Below, one piece after another: positions 1-7,688 of a DNA stretch of 10,488 nucleotides. The notes beneath the pieces are model-generated. The model had not been told where the DNA came from, did no database searches, and saw only the letters and a program-made list of their open reading frames with translations. Source of the DNA: Bryobacteraceae bacterium (GTDB lineage Bacteria; Acidobacteriota; Terriglobia; Bryobacterales; Bryobacteraceae); contig JAICMB010000068.1 of the NCBI GenBank assembly GCA_025929455.1, forward strand, positions 1 through 10,488, read 5' to 3'. Positions within the stretch are counted from its first letter, which is position 1; each line of letters begins with the position of its first letter. The translations under genes were made by a program, and so were the position numbers.

Positions 1-1
1 C

Positions 2-868
2 GCGGTCCGGCGCCGTAAGCGTCGAGATGCCGGCGAGCGTCTCTATGAACGGCAGCCAGTCGGCCGCGAGGCGTTTGCGTTTGTCATCGAGACTCGATTG
101 TGCATCGGCGACGATCCGCTCGAAATTCTGCTGCTGCGAAGCCACGAGCGCGGGCCAGTCGTCGCGCACGTCCTGCCGTTCAATGGACAGCAGAATGTAG
201 TCGTGCTCTTCGTAGGACTTCGCGGTCGCGGGATCGGCGCCCCTGACGAGCCGGCCATCGGAGATCCAAAACTGGCTCATGTCGATGTCGTCGGCGTGCG
301 CGGCGATGGCGAGCCAGTAACCAGGGCGCAGCGGTCGCCCCGGAATCGAGAACGTCTGCTGGATACCAAGATGCAGCGCGGCGGAATCGATGCCGAGCAG
401 TCCCTCGATGGTTTTTTTCGCGATGCCGCTGAGCGCGGCGGCGTCGGGCCGCGTGACTAGCGAGAACGCCGTTGCGATAAGCGAAGCCGCGAGATCATAG
501 CCGGGCACGGAGTAAAGGCCGGCCAGGATGGTGATGTCTTCGCCGGTGTAGGGCAGCGGTCCCGCGAGTTTTTCATCGAAGTCGGCGATGCGGTTCAAGT
601 TGGAATCGCCGAGTTGCGACAACTGCGCGGGCCCGGCGAGCATATGCTGCTCGTTGCCGCCGCAGCGCACCCACGAGTGCAGCACCGGGTTGACCTGCTT
701 CCAGAGCTTTCGGCAACTGGCGAGGTACATCTCGGTCGCGCGCACGTTGAAGTAACACTGGCCCTTGTCGAAGGATTGCGCGGTAAGACCACCGACAACG
801 CGGTTGGGGTCGATGGCGCGCCACAGAAGCTGGTGCGCTTTGGATTGAAAAATCGCCCGTATATCCAC
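2..868 (-). CDS. Unrecognised protein, 3' end cut by the window edge
   Basis: An open frame of 289 codons runs leftward off the window with no stop, and its translation looks like a real soluble protein (mixed charge, many Trp and aromatic residues), unlike the Arg/Ser/Pro-rich products of the other frames here. I do not recognise the family. Readable landmarks include RAIDPNRVVGG near residue 17, GLYSVPGYDLAAS in the middle, a stretch containing EGLLGIDSAALHLGIQ followed by RPGYWLAIAAHADDID, and a charged, probably helical C-terminal part with EEHDYILLSIERQD. No signal peptide or membrane segment is visible, so a cytoplasmic location is inferred. The start is set at GTG 868. The only upstream alternative before the in-frame TAG (926-928) is a CTG at 898. 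There is no clear Shine-Dalgarno, but TATATT lies 8 bases upstream of the GTG, so a near-leaderless message is possible. The nearest neighbour gene is a same-strand operon ending 184 bases upstream. Confidence 0.72.
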   Translation of the reverse strand, partial: MDIRAIFQSKAHQLLWRAIDPNRVVGGLTAQSFDKGQCYFNVRATEMYLASCRKLWKQVNPVLHSWVRCGGNEQHMLAGPAQLSQLGDSNLNRIADFDEKLAGPLPYTGEDITILAGLYSVPGYDLAASLIATAFSLVTRPDAAALSGIAKKTIEGLLGIDSAALHLGIQQTFSIPGRPLRPGYWLAIAAHADDIDMSQFWISDGRLVRGADPATAKSYEEHDYILLSIERQDVRDDWPALVASQQQNFERIVADAQSSLDDKRKRLAADWLPFIETLAGISTLTAPDR

Positions 869-1052
869 CGGTTTGAATATAAGGGGCGGGGCGTGCAGTA
901 CGGAGGGTAGGGCGGAGCCGCGGGTCTAGATAAATGATTGCCGCCGTTCAACTTAAGGGGCTGGCGGAAGAGGCGTCAGATGCGTGACTGCGGTTTCGCG
1001 CGGCAAAATCTCGATAAATCTGCGCCGGTCCGAAGAGCCCTCCGCGACCTGT

Positions 1053-1898
1053 CTACCGCAGCGTCTTGAGATACCGCAAACTCTCCGGAATCTGCCGTGC
1101 GGCATCCACTGCTTCGTCTTCCAAATAATAATGCCGCACGCCGGTCTCCTTCGCAGCCTGCAGCGCCGCCGCGATATCCACAATTCCCTGGCCCAGCGGC
1201 ACGCTCTCCTCTTCCCGCACGTCACCCGGAGAGCCGCCCAACACGGTGCCCTTGCGAATATCCTTCACGTGCATGAGCGGAAACCGCCCGGGGTAACGGT
1301 GCAGCATCGCCGCCGGATCCTGATGCGCGTACACGATCCAGAAAATGTCCATCTCGAAGTTGGCGTACTTGGGATCCGTGCGTTTGAGCAGCCCGTCGAA
1401 CACGGTGCCATCGGCGGCCTTTTCGAATTCGATGCCGTGCGTGTGGTAACAGCAGTGGAGACCGGACCCGGCCAGTTGCTCGCCCCAGCGGTTCAGGTCG
1501 TCCGCAGCGTGATTGGCTTCCTCTAGCGCTAATTTCTTGCGCGCGTGAGGAATGGTCGAGCATACGACGTACTGCACGCCGACGGTGTGCGCATCATTCA
1601 CGACCGCCTCAATTTTGCTCGCGAGGCGGTCGTGTGCCGCCATCATAGACGTCGCGCGCAGGCCGTGGCTGTCGAGCAAGCGCCGGAACTCGGCAGCGGT
1701 GCGGCCGAAGAAATCACCGCATTCCACCTCGCGAAAACCAAAATCGCGGATCATCGCGAGCGTGCGCGGCAAATCCTTCGCTGCATCGTAGCGCAGGCTG
1801 TAGATTTGAATGCCGATGGGCGCTGCCGGGCGCGGTTTCGCGGCTACGCCCGCCAGCGTGGAAACCGCGCCGGTGAGAAAAACGCGTCGCGAGACCAT
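1053..1898 (-). CDS. Tat-tagged sugar phosphate isomerase/epimerase (TIM barrel, AP endonuclease 2-like)
   Basis: A 281-residue protein of the xylose isomerase-like TIM-barrel superfamily, whose members isomerise or epimerise sugars or 2-keto sugar derivatives with a divalent metal. The substrate cannot be read from sequence. It opens with a twin-arginine signal (SRRVFLTG, residues 3-10, then a hydrophobic run), so export in folded form is inferred. Barrel landmarks are GIQIYSLR (29-36), YHTHGIEF (151-158), FEMDIFW (181-187), LMHVKDI (208-214) and YYLEDE (257-262). The likely metal-binding set is Glu157, Asp184, His210 and Glu260, assigned by family pattern. The start is ATG 1898, preceded by GGAAG. 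Its A is also the last base of the upstream oxidoreductase stop (TGATG), so the two genes should be translationally coupled. A GTG at 1916 is in frame but would put six extra residues before the Tat motif. Pairing with a Gfo/Idh/MocA enzyme suggests oxidation and isomerisation steps in catabolism of an unusual sugar or polyol. Confidence 0.9.
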   Translation of the reverse strand: MVSRRVFLTGAVSTLAGVAAKPRPAAPIGIQIYSLRYDAAKDLPRTLAMIRDFGFREVECGDFFGRTAAEFRRLLDSHGLRATSMMAAHDRLASKIEAVVNDAHTVGVQYVVCSTIPHARKKLALEEANHAADDLNRWGEQLAGSGLHCCYHTHGIEFEKAADGTVFDGLLKRTDPKYANFEMDIFWIVYAHQDPAAMLHRYPGRFPLMHVKDIRKGTVLGGSPGDVREEESVPLGQGIVDIAAALQAAKETGVRHYYLEDEAVDAARQIPESLRYLKTLR

Positions 1899-3196
1899 CA
1901 CACTTCCAATTTCCACGGAGCGCGATACTCACGCGTGAGATACTTCTGTGCGTCCTTCTGCAACACGGTCTTATTCGCGTCATCCCAGTCGAGCCGCAAG
2001 CGGCTGCGGTACGCCACGTTGCCGAGCAGCGATGTCGCGGACGAACGGAAGCATTTCTCAATGTCGCTGTTCGGCCGTTGGCGTGTTTTGACGCATTCGA
2101 GGAAGTTAGTCCAGTGCAGCGGATGCGGATCGGTCACGCGTTTCATCTCGCTCGGCTGCAGATCCGATCCCTTTTCCGGAGTCACGCGGTACAAGCTGCG
2201 ATCGACATACAACGTCCCGCGCGTGCCATAAAACGTCAACCCCATCATCCGCGCCTTGGTTTCGTCCGTGTTGTTGCAGCGGTGCTCCCACGATCCGACG
2301 CAGCCCGGATATTCATAGGTCACCTGCATGGTGTCGGGCGTTTCGCGGTCGTCGCGAAACCACAGCTTGCCTCCAAGCGCCGTGATCGCCTTCGGCATGG
2401 CCTCATCGAACGCCATCTGAAGAATGTCGATCATGTGAACGCCGGAATCCGTAAGCTGTCCGCCGGCGTAGTCCCAAAACCACCGGAAGTAGGAATAGGC
2501 GTGCGGATAAACGCCGAAGCGATTCGGATTGAAAGGCCGTTGCGGCGCAGGCCCGAGCCATAGATCCCAATCGAGGCCGGGCGGCGGCGCGGCGTCCGGC
2601 GGATTACCGATGCCGCTCTGCGGATCGTTCGAATAGATCCAGGTGCGTGCGAATGTGACGTCGCCAAGTTGACCGCTACGGACGATCTCACATGCCTTCT
2701 GAAAATGCTGGCCTGAGCGTTGCCAGGTGCCGGCCTGCACCACGCGATTGTACTTGCGCGCGGCCTCCACCATTTTGATCCCCTCGTCGACAACGACGCA
2801 CACCGGCTTTTCGACGTAGACGTCCTTCCCTGCCTTACACGCCTCCACCGTCATGTACGGATGCCAGTGGTCTGGCGTCGAGATGCAAACGAGGTCGATC
2901 GATTTATCGGCGAGCACCTCCCGAAAGTCTTTCAACTCTTTCGCCTTCCCGCCGGTGCGCGCCACCATGGCGCCCGCGCGTTCAAGGTGCGGCTGATATA
3001 CGTCGCATACGGCCTTCACTTCGACGCCGTGCTGCAGCGCGACCTCCAGATTGGCCGAGCCCATAGTGCCGATGCCGATGAAACCGGCCGTGATGCGATC
3101 GTTGGCGCCTTTCATGCGGCCCGTGAACATGGAAGTGGTCAAGGCGGCGCCAGCCGCTTTCACAAAGTCCCGGCGGCCGGGACGCAGTTCGTTCAT
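1898..3196 (-). CDS. Tat-tagged Gfo/Idh/MocA family oxidoreductase
   Basis: A 432-residue NAD(P)-dependent dehydrogenase of the glucose-fructose oxidoreductase/inositol dehydrogenase family. These enzymes oxidise or reduce hydroxyl groups of sugars and cyclitols; the substrate here is unknown. The N-terminus carries a twin-arginine signal (GRRDFVKAAGAAL, from residue 7), implying export with bound cofactor, as in Zymomonas GFOR. The Rossmann glycine motif is GFIGIGTMG (38-46). The family Glu-Lys-Pro motif is VEKP (128-131). TDSGVHMID (249-257) supplies the conserved Asp and His of the active-site helix. The start is ATG 3196, backed by AAGGAG eight bases upstream. An in-frame extension of 38 codons toward 3310 reads as low-complexity Cys/Arg-rich sequence and would bury the Tat signal, so I rejected it. 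It is the first gene of a two-gene operon with the overlapping isomerase. A TAAAAT box at 3222-3227 (minus strand) is a plausible -10 element. Confidence 0.92.
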   Translation of the reverse strand: MNELRPGRRDFVKAAGAALTTSMFTGRMKGANDRITAGFIGIGTMGSANLEVALQHGVEVKAVCDVYQPHLERAGAMVARTGGKAKELKDFREVLADKSIDLVCISTPDHWHPYMTVEACKAGKDVYVEKPVCVVVDEGIKMVEAARKYNRVVQAGTWQRSGQHFQKACEIVRSGQLGDVTFARTWIYSNDPQSGIGNPPDAAPPPGLDWDLWLGPAPQRPFNPNRFGVYPHAYSYFRWFWDYAGGQLTDSGVHMIDILQMAFDEAMPKAITALGGKLWFRDDRETPDTMQVTYEYPGCVGSWEHRCNNTDETKARMMGLTFYGTRGTLYVDRSLYRVTPEKGSDLQPSEMKRVTDPHPLHWTNFLECVKTRQRPNSDIEKCFRSSATSLLGNVAYRSRLRLDWDDANKTVLQKDAQKYLTREYRAPWKLEV

Positions 3197-3221
3197 ATTT
3201 CTTTCTCCTTGCCGAACCGCG

Positions 3222-3248
3222 ATTTTAGCGTGCCGGAGCACGCCGGCA
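3222..3248 (-). promoter_or_regulatory. Possible promoter/operator of the oxidoreductase operon: TAAAAT box beside overlapping inverted repeats
   Basis: On the minus strand TAAAAT (3222-3227) matches the -10 consensus at 5 of 6 positions and lies 25 bases upstream of the ATG. Just upstream, two perfect inverted repeats share bases: GCGTGC-CGGA-GCACGC (3228-3243) and TGCCGG-AGCACG-CCGGCA (3231-3248). They would fill the -10/-35 spacer, where a repressor could bind. I find no convincing -35 hexamer, so this is a weak call. Confidence 0.35.
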
Positions 3249-3275
3249 CCAGACTGTTCGCCTGCACATTCCGTC

Positions 3276-3441
3276 GTGGGGCAGGCTGTCTGCCTGCGGC
3301 GGGTTGCCAAGCCGCCTCATCCGCCGCCGCACGATGCCCCGGGCGATTCGACTCTGTCGCGGCCAGTGACGAGCAGTTCCTTGTAGCTGCGGCCGGGGAG
3401 CCGACCTGGAGGTCCGGCGCAAACGTGGACGTCTGCCCCAC
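3276..3441. repeat. GC-rich intergenic element with 9-bp inverted ends
   Basis: The ends are GTGGGGCAG (3276-3284) and its exact reverse complement CTGCCCCAC (3433-3441). Inside, GCAGGC-tgtct-GCCTGC (3281-3297) forms a small hairpin, followed by GGCGG-gttgccaag-CCGCC. The right half has a near-palindromic GACCTGGAGGTC. There is no coding frame that looks real. Structure and position between two same-strand operons fit a non-autonomous dispersed intergenic repeat, similar in style to those I recall from acidobacterial genomes (from memory, not a search). It could also act as a transcript end for the amidohydrolase operon. Only one copy lies in this window, so its repeat status is inferred from structure. 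Confidence 0.5.
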
Positions 3442-3468
3442 TTACTTCGTTGAAAAAGATGCTGGGCC

Positions 3469-5118
3469 TCAGCGCTGGAACGTGATCCGGCCACCGCAGA
3501 TCGTTATCATGACGCGCGTGCCCGCGATCTTTACCGGATCGATCGACAGAATGTCATCTGACAGAACGACCATGTCCGCCACCTTGCCGGGCTCGATGGT
3601 CCCCTTGATGTTGTCATCGAAGCTCGCATACGCCGAACCTTTGGTGTACGCGCGCAGCGCCTCCTCCACCGTGATCTTCTGTTCCGGTACCCAGCCGCCG
3701 GGGTGCTTGCCGTCGAGGGTACGGCGCGTCGCGGCGGCGTAGATTCCCATCAGCGGCACCATCGGCGCGACAGGCCAATCGGAGCCGAACGCCAGTACCC
3801 CGCCGGTGTCGAGCAGCGATCGGAATGCATACGATGTTTTCGCGCGGACCGGACCGATGCGCTTTTCGGCCCAGCGGCCGTCGTCAATCGCGTGATACGG
3901 CTGCATCGAGGCGATCACATGCAACTTGCCGAAGCGCGGGATGTCCTGCGGCCGCAGATGCTGCGCGTGTTCGATGCGGAAGCGGCGGTCACGCGCGCCG
4001 TTTTCGCGCTCGGCCTGCTCGTACATGTTGAGAATCGTGGCGTTCGCCTTATCGCCGATCGCGTGCACCGCGACTTGCAAGCCGGCGCGGTCCGCGTCGA
4101 CGATGTGGTGCAGCATCTTGCTCTCGGGGATCATCTCGTCGTTGGCGAGGCCACGCGTGTTCGGAGCATCATTATAGGGATCGAAAAGCAGCGCCGTCGT
4201 GGATCCCAGCGAACCGTCCGCAAATCCTTTCAATCCGCCGATGTGCAGCATGGGCCCGCCGAAATCAGAGCGCAGCCCGATATCCGCGAGGCGTTTCCAC
4301 TCGGGAAGCGGCTGATGACCTGACACGCGCACAATCAACTCGCCATTCGTCAGCAGATCGTGGTATACGCGCAAGAAATCCGGCCCCGCCGACATGTCCT
4401 GCACGCTGGTCACGCCGTTCTCCGCCGCATAGTGCATGGCCGCGCGATAAGCATCCGAGATCTCCGCCGGGGTCGGCGCGGGTATGACGCGTTCTACATA
4501 GGCACGCGCGGCGTCTTTCAAAATCCCGGTAGGTTCGCCGTTCGCATCGCGCACGACGGTTCCACCCGGAGGATCAGGCGTATCGCGCGTAACGCCCGCC
4601 ATCTTCAGCGCCAGCGAATTCGCAAGCGCCATGTGCCCGTCCAGCCGGTCTACAAAGACCGGATGATCGCCCGTGACGCCGTCAATCAACTGCCGCGTGG
4701 GCAGGCGCGCGGGCGTCCAGTTCTCGTGATCCCACTCGCCATTCAGAATCCAGCGGCCTTTCGGAAGGTGCGAAGCGAATTGCGCAATGCGGTCGCGAAA
4801 CTCCTCCGGACTGCGCGCATCGCGCAACTGCACGCTCGCCAGCGCCGAACCGCCATCATAGAAATGCACGTGCGCGTCGTTGAAGCCCGGCACGACGCGC
4901 CGGCCATGGACATCGATCACCTTGGTGCGCGCGCCGCTCCAGCGGCGGACCTCGTTGTCGCTGCCCACCGCCACGATGCGCCCGTCGAGCACGGCGACCG
5001 CCTGCGCCTCGCGCGGTGTGGCGCCCGTCCATATTTTGCCGTTGGTGAGGATCAGATCGGCCTGCGGCTGCGCGAGCGCCAACGCCGACCCAACTAGAAA
5101 ACCGCAAAGCAGTCGCAT
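3469..5118 (-). CDS. Exported amidohydrolase, YtcJ-like metal-dependent hydrolase (amidohydrolase 3 family)
   Basis: A 549-residue protein with a Sec-type signal peptide (residues 1 to about 18: MRLL, hydrophobic core, then ALAQPQA). The mature part is an amidohydrolase-superfamily enzyme. A short beta-sandwich strand set ([22 protein letters not shown]) leads into the barrel motif GFNDAHVHF with metal ligands His83 and His85. Later landmarks are [10 protein letters not shown] (297-305, Lys298 likely a metal-bridging or active-site lysine), VHAIGD (His352), RIEHAQ (His384) and FGSDWPV (Asp447), then a C-terminal sandwich segment ending in a typical [10 protein letters not shown] pattern (about 511-520). 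Relatives hydrolyse N-formyl, N-acyl or amide bonds; substrate unassigned. The start is ATG 5118; the TTG directly before it is an alternative giving one more residue. GGAG lies 8 bases upstream, inside the last codons of the phosphatase gene, and the intergenic gap is 4 bases, so the two genes form an operon. Length is usual for the family. Confidence 0.92.
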   Translation of the reverse strand: MRLLCGFLVGSALALAQPQADLILTNGKIWTGATPREAQAVAVLDGRIVAVGSDNEVRRWSGARTKVIDVHGRRVVPGFNDAHVHFYDGGSALASVQLRDARSPEEFRDRIAQFASHLPKGRWILNGEWDHENWTPARLPTRQLIDGVTGDHPVFVDRLDGHMALANSLALKMAGVTRDTPDPPGGTVVRDANGEPTGILKDAARAYVERVIPAPTPAEISDAYRAAMHYAAENGVTSVQDMSAGPDFLRVYHDLLTNGELIVRVSGHQPLPEWKRLADIGLRSDFGGPMLHIGGLKGFADGSLGSTTALLFDPYNDAPNTRGLANDEMIPESKMLHHIVDADRAGLQVAVHAIGDKANATILNMYEQAERENGARDRRFRIEHAQHLRPQDIPRFGKLHVIASMQPYHAIDDGRWAEKRIGPVRAKTSYAFRSLLDTGGVLAFGSDWPVAPMVPLMGIYAAATRRTLDGKHPGGWVPEQKITVEEALRAYTKGSAYASFDDNIKGTIEPGKVADMVVLSDDILSIDPVKIAGTRVMITICGGRITFQR

Positions 5119-5122
5119 CAAA

Positions 5123-5833
5123 TTATCTCCAGGTGAGCAGCTCCGGCGCGTCCAGGTGCGGATGCGCGTTGAATGAGCTAAGCGAAAAGCGCTCGCCCGA
5201 AAATAGAAACTCCGAATACGACGCGTTGCGCGGCATCCAACTCAGCTCCATCGTATGCAGCGGCGACAGATCCAGCGCCACGCGCGCAGTAGCCGCCATC
5301 ACTCCTCCCGAAGTAAACACGACCGGACGCCCACCGCCCTGCCGCACACGCGCGATGGCGCGCGCGATGCGTTCGCAGAACCCGCACCAGCATTCGATGT
5401 CATCGCATGGCAACTCGCCCGCGACCCATAGCCGCATGACGCGCTGGAACATCTTTTCAAACGTACGCCCTGCCAGCGGGCCCGCCCTCGCCTCGCGAAA
5501 ATCGCGGTGCAACGAGCCAATCTCCACATCCGTCTCGCACAATCGCGGCAGCGCGCGCTTCATCACTTCAATACCGGCATACTCATCGAAATCGTCATCC
5601 ACCCGCGCCTCCGGCCACGGCACGCCGGTATCCCGCATCGCCTCCGCCACGATCTCACCCGTGCGCCGCTGCCGCAGCGCGGGTCCATAATACACGCGAT
5701 CGAAGCGCGCCCCGCTTTCGAGCCAGTACGCCGCCAGCTTGCGCGCCTGCTCCTCACCGAGCGGCGAAAGTTTATCGTAATCGGCCTGCAGAAACGACGC
5801 CTGCCCGTGCCGCACGACTGTCAAAAGTCCCAT
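5123..5833 (-). CDS. Histidine phosphatase superfamily protein with a TSGG variant of the second motif
   Basis: A 236-residue protein of the phosphoglycerate mutase/acid phosphatase fold. The N-terminal catalytic motif is intact: VVRHGQAS (6-13) with nucleophile His9 and Arg8. LRQRRTGEI (53-61) supplies a phosphate-binding Arg, and DFDEYAG (81-87) the probable acid Glu84. The second canonical histidine, normally in a SHGG-type motif, is replaced: the sequence reads [11 protein letters not shown] (171-181), with Ser175 at that position. I recall this TSGG form in other bacterial members, so it is more likely a subfamily trait than a mutation. Cys143, Cys148, Cys150 and Cys153 cluster around a Trp. 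Phosphatase activity on a small phosphoester is the default guess, but catalysis may be altered. It is first in an operon with the amidohydrolase and divergent from udgX, with only 40 bases between the starts. No good Shine-Dalgarno is seen before ATG 5833. Confidence 0.88.
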   Translation of the reverse strand: MGLLTVVRHGQASFLQADYDKLSPLGEEQARKLAAYWLESGARFDRVYYGPALRQRRTGEIVAEAMRDTGVPWPEARVDDDFDEYAGIEVMKRALPRLCETDVEIGSLHRDFREARAGPLAGRTFEKMFQRVMRLWVAGELPCDDIECWCGFCERIARAIARVRQGGGRPVVFTSGGVMAATARVALDLSPLHTMELSWMPRNASYSEFLFSGERFSLSSFNAHPHLDAPELLTWR

Positions 5834-5873
5834 TGAGAAACAGTCAGGGTAACGTGCGCGTCATAACACCGCG

Positions 5874-6527
5874 ATGCCAGCACGCGCCGCTTTTCCTACC
5901 GCAACGCCGTGGGTGCCCGCCAAACCGACGCTGCCGAAACTGATCGCCGCGTCCAAACACTGCGAGGGCTGCGACCTTTATCTACGCGCGACCCAGACCG
6001 TTTTCGGCGCGGGCCCGGCGCACGCGCAGGTGATGATGATCGGAGAGCAGCCCGGCGATTCCGAAGACCTTGCAGGCGAGCCGTTCGTCGGCCCCGCCGG
6101 CCGCTTGCTCGATAAAGCCCTCTTCGAAGCGGGCGTGGACCGCGCGCAGGTCTACGTCACTAACGCCGTAAAGCATTTCAAGTTCGTCGAGCGCGGCAAG
6201 CGCCGCATTCACGCGAAACCCGACATCGCCGAAATCGCCGCGTGCCACCCGTGGCTTGAGGCTGAAATACAAGTGGTCAAGCCGGAGATCATCGTGTGCC
6301 TCGGCGCCACCGCCGCGCAATCCATGCTGGGCAAAGCGTTCCGCGTCACCAAACAGCGCGGTGTCATGATGCCGTCCGCGAACGCGCGATTCATCATGGC
6401 GACTGTGCATCCCTCCGCGCTACTGCGCGCGCCCGACCCCGCGCGCCGCCACGAAGAATACCGTCTCTTTATCGAAGACCTCGCGAAAATTCCGCAGACC
6501 ATCTCGTCCCTGCGCGCGGCGGGATGA
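5874..6527 (+). CDS. udgX: UdgX family uracil-DNA glycosylase / uracil-DNA crosslinking protein
   Basis: A 217-residue member of the uracil-DNA glycosylase superfamily. The active-site motif A is GEQPGDSED (57-65). The UdgX hallmark insertion RGKRRIHAKP is present, with KRRIH at 109-113; by alignment to Mycobacterium smegmatis UdgX, His113 corresponds to the histidine that ends up covalently bound to the abasic sugar after uracil excision. The closing motif is HPSALLR (179-185). Four cysteines in the family 4-like pattern (Cys30, Cys33, Cys124, Cys142) should hold a [4Fe-4S] cluster. The protein is cytoplasmic and presumably handles uracil in DNA. ATG 5874 lacks a clear Shine-Dalgarno; a GTG 39 bases downstream is an alternative that still keeps all motifs. 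It is divergent from the phosphatase operon and convergent with the TPR-like gene, 6 bases apart, so it looks like a single-gene unit. Confidence 0.93.
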   Translation: MPARAAFPTATPWVPAKPTLPKLIAASKHCEGCDLYLRATQTVFGAGPAHAQVMMIGEQPGDSEDLAGEPFVGPAGRLLDKALFEAGVDRAQVYVTNAVKHFKFVERGKRRIHAKPDIAEIAACHPWLEAEIQVVKPEIIVCLGATAAQSMLGKAFRVTKQRGVMMPSANARFIMATVHPSALLRAPDPARRHEEYRLFIEDLAKIPQTISSLRAAG

Positions 6528-6533
6528 GCGGCG

Positions 6534-7670
6534 TCAGCGGATGCGCAGGGCCGCTTTGATGGCCTTCACGTTTGCGGCGGCCTGCCCCTGCACCGGACTG
6601 CGCATCGCGGCGGACTGCTCGGAATACTTCAGCGCATCCCGCATCAGCTCCCGGCTGCGCCCGCCCTGCGCCAGTTTGTAATCGGACAGCCCCAGGATAA
6701 ACGAAGCGATCGCGGTCATCTGCGGGTCCTTCATATACGGCAATCCCGCGCGCAGCGCTTTGTCCGCCTGAGCATACTTGTTCTCCTGCCCGTAAATGGT
6801 GCCCTGCAGATAATATCCGACGCCCAGCAGCGTCTCCTTCTTGCGTTGCCATGCGGCATCGTCCACGCCCTCCGGTTTCCGGTTGGAACCCAGTGTTTCG
6901 GTGAGCTTCGCTGCATACTGCAGCGCCTTGGCGCTCTCCTTTTGCTGGCTCGCGCGGTTGGCCAGATACGCCAGCGCGTCTTCGCTCTGCGGGTCTGCGA
7001 CGAGCATCTTTTCCGCCATCGCGGTCGCCTTCGCGGCATCGCCCGTTTGCATAATCGAAGCCAGATACCGCTCGTTCAGCTGCTTCAAATACGCGCTCCG
7101 CGCATTGCGTTCGGCAAGCGTGTCGTACAGATCGACGTAGGTGTGCGGGTCCGTGGTTTGCAAAGCCGTGGCGTACAGCGAGTACTCCGTGTAGGTGTCG
7201 ACCTGCTTCGCATAATCGGCGCGCTGCTTGGCATCGTCGCCGCCGGCCGAACTCGACGCGACCACTTTCCTCGCTATGCGCGATGTCTCGCCGGACCATT
7301 TCTTCACCCCCGCCGCGTCGCGTTTCCCTTCGGCGGCTTTGAGGTTGTTATACGAAACCTCCAGGTCATCAGGATTGATGGCCAGAGCTTTGCCGCCCGC
7401 TTCGATGACTTTGTCATATGCGTTCTGTTTCAAGTAAACGGGCTGCACCTGCTCATAAACCCAGAGCACGCCTTCATCCTTCGGATACTTCGCGAGAAAC
7501 TCTTCGCAAAGCTGCTGCTTCTTAGCGCCGTCCGCCTCCTGGCCGATCTGCTGGAGCACCTTCCCCTCCGGCGTATTGGTGTTGATTACCAGTTTGCTCG
7601 CCGGATCTTGCGCTAACAACGCGCCCACGGCGGACAGCAGCACCATCCCCGCTCGTCGAAAAAGCATCAT
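6534..7670 (-). CDS. Exported TPR-like protein of unknown function
   Basis: A 378-residue protein with a Sec signal (MMLFRRAG, then a hydrophobic core MVLLSAVGALLAQ), followed by alanine-rich helical repeats resembling tetratricopeptide units. Examples are the stretch with YDKVIEAGGKALAINPDD, one with KATAMAEKMLVADPQSEDAL, and another around YAQADKALRAGLPYMKDP. TPR arrays bind other proteins; no enzymatic motif is visible, so a periplasmic scaffold or accessory role is only a guess. The start is ATG 7670 (or the adjacent ATG 7667), supported by AGGGGGA a few bases upstream and by a promoter at 7689-7717. A longer frame from ATG 7724 would begin upstream of that promoter and would place an Arg-rich stretch before the signal peptide, so it is rejected. 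The gene converges on udgX and diverges from the DAHP synthase unit. Confidence 0.82.
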   Translation of the reverse strand: MMLFRRAGMVLLSAVGALLAQDPASKLVINTNTPEGKVLQQIGQEADGAKKQQLCEEFLAKYPKDEGVLWVYEQVQPVYLKQNAYDKVIEAGGKALAINPDDLEVSYNNLKAAEGKRDAAGVKKWSGETSRIARKVVASSSAGGDDAKQRADYAKQVDTYTEYSLYATALQTTDPHTYVDLYDTLAERNARSAYLKQLNERYLASIMQTGDAAKATAMAEKMLVADPQSEDALAYLANRASQQKESAKALQYAAKLTETLGSNRKPEGVDDAAWQRKKETLLGVGYYLQGTIYGQENKYAQADKALRAGLPYMKDPQMTAIASFILGLSDYKLAQGGRSRELMRDALKYSEQSAAMRSPVQGQAAANVKAIKAALRIR

Positions 7671-7688
7671 AGTCCCCCTAATCGGGGA

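Noticed and set aside
869..1052. Terminator or small gene between the unknown gene and the isomerase
   Set aside because: I found no hairpin with a T-tract and no protein-like frame; nothing supportable is seen here apart from the weak TATATT box near 876.
3197..3310. 38-codon N-terminal extension of the oxidoreductase
   Set aside because: It would displace the Tat signal from the N-terminus, reads as Cys/Arg-rich filler, and runs into the intergenic repeat. ATG 3196 has a good Shine-Dalgarno.
2720..3742. 340-residue plus-strand open frame
   Set aside because: It lies antisense to the Gfo/Idh/MocA gene, the intergenic repeat and the amidohydrolase end. Its product has no recognisable motif, and high GC content makes long antisense frames common.
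4360..5097. 245-residue plus-strand open frame
   Set aside because: Antisense shadow of the amidohydrolase, Arg/His-rich, no motif.
5548..5590. Cys cluster of the phosphatase as a zinc site
   Set aside because: The CxxxxCxCxxC spacing near residues 143-153 is not a standard zinc ribbon, and the segment aligns with a Trp-rich helix of the family, so a metal site is not supported. (Residue positions map lower on the strand; the region is given only approximately.)
5834..5873. Promoters for the divergent phosphatase and udgX genes
   Set aside because: TTGAGA at 5833-5838 resembles a -35, but no -10 lies at an acceptable distance, and the minus strand shows no good pair either.
6469..7299. 276-residue minus-strand open frame
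   Set aside because: Overlaps the TPR-like gene in another frame and runs into udgX; Arg/Gly-rich composition is typical of an off-frame translation.
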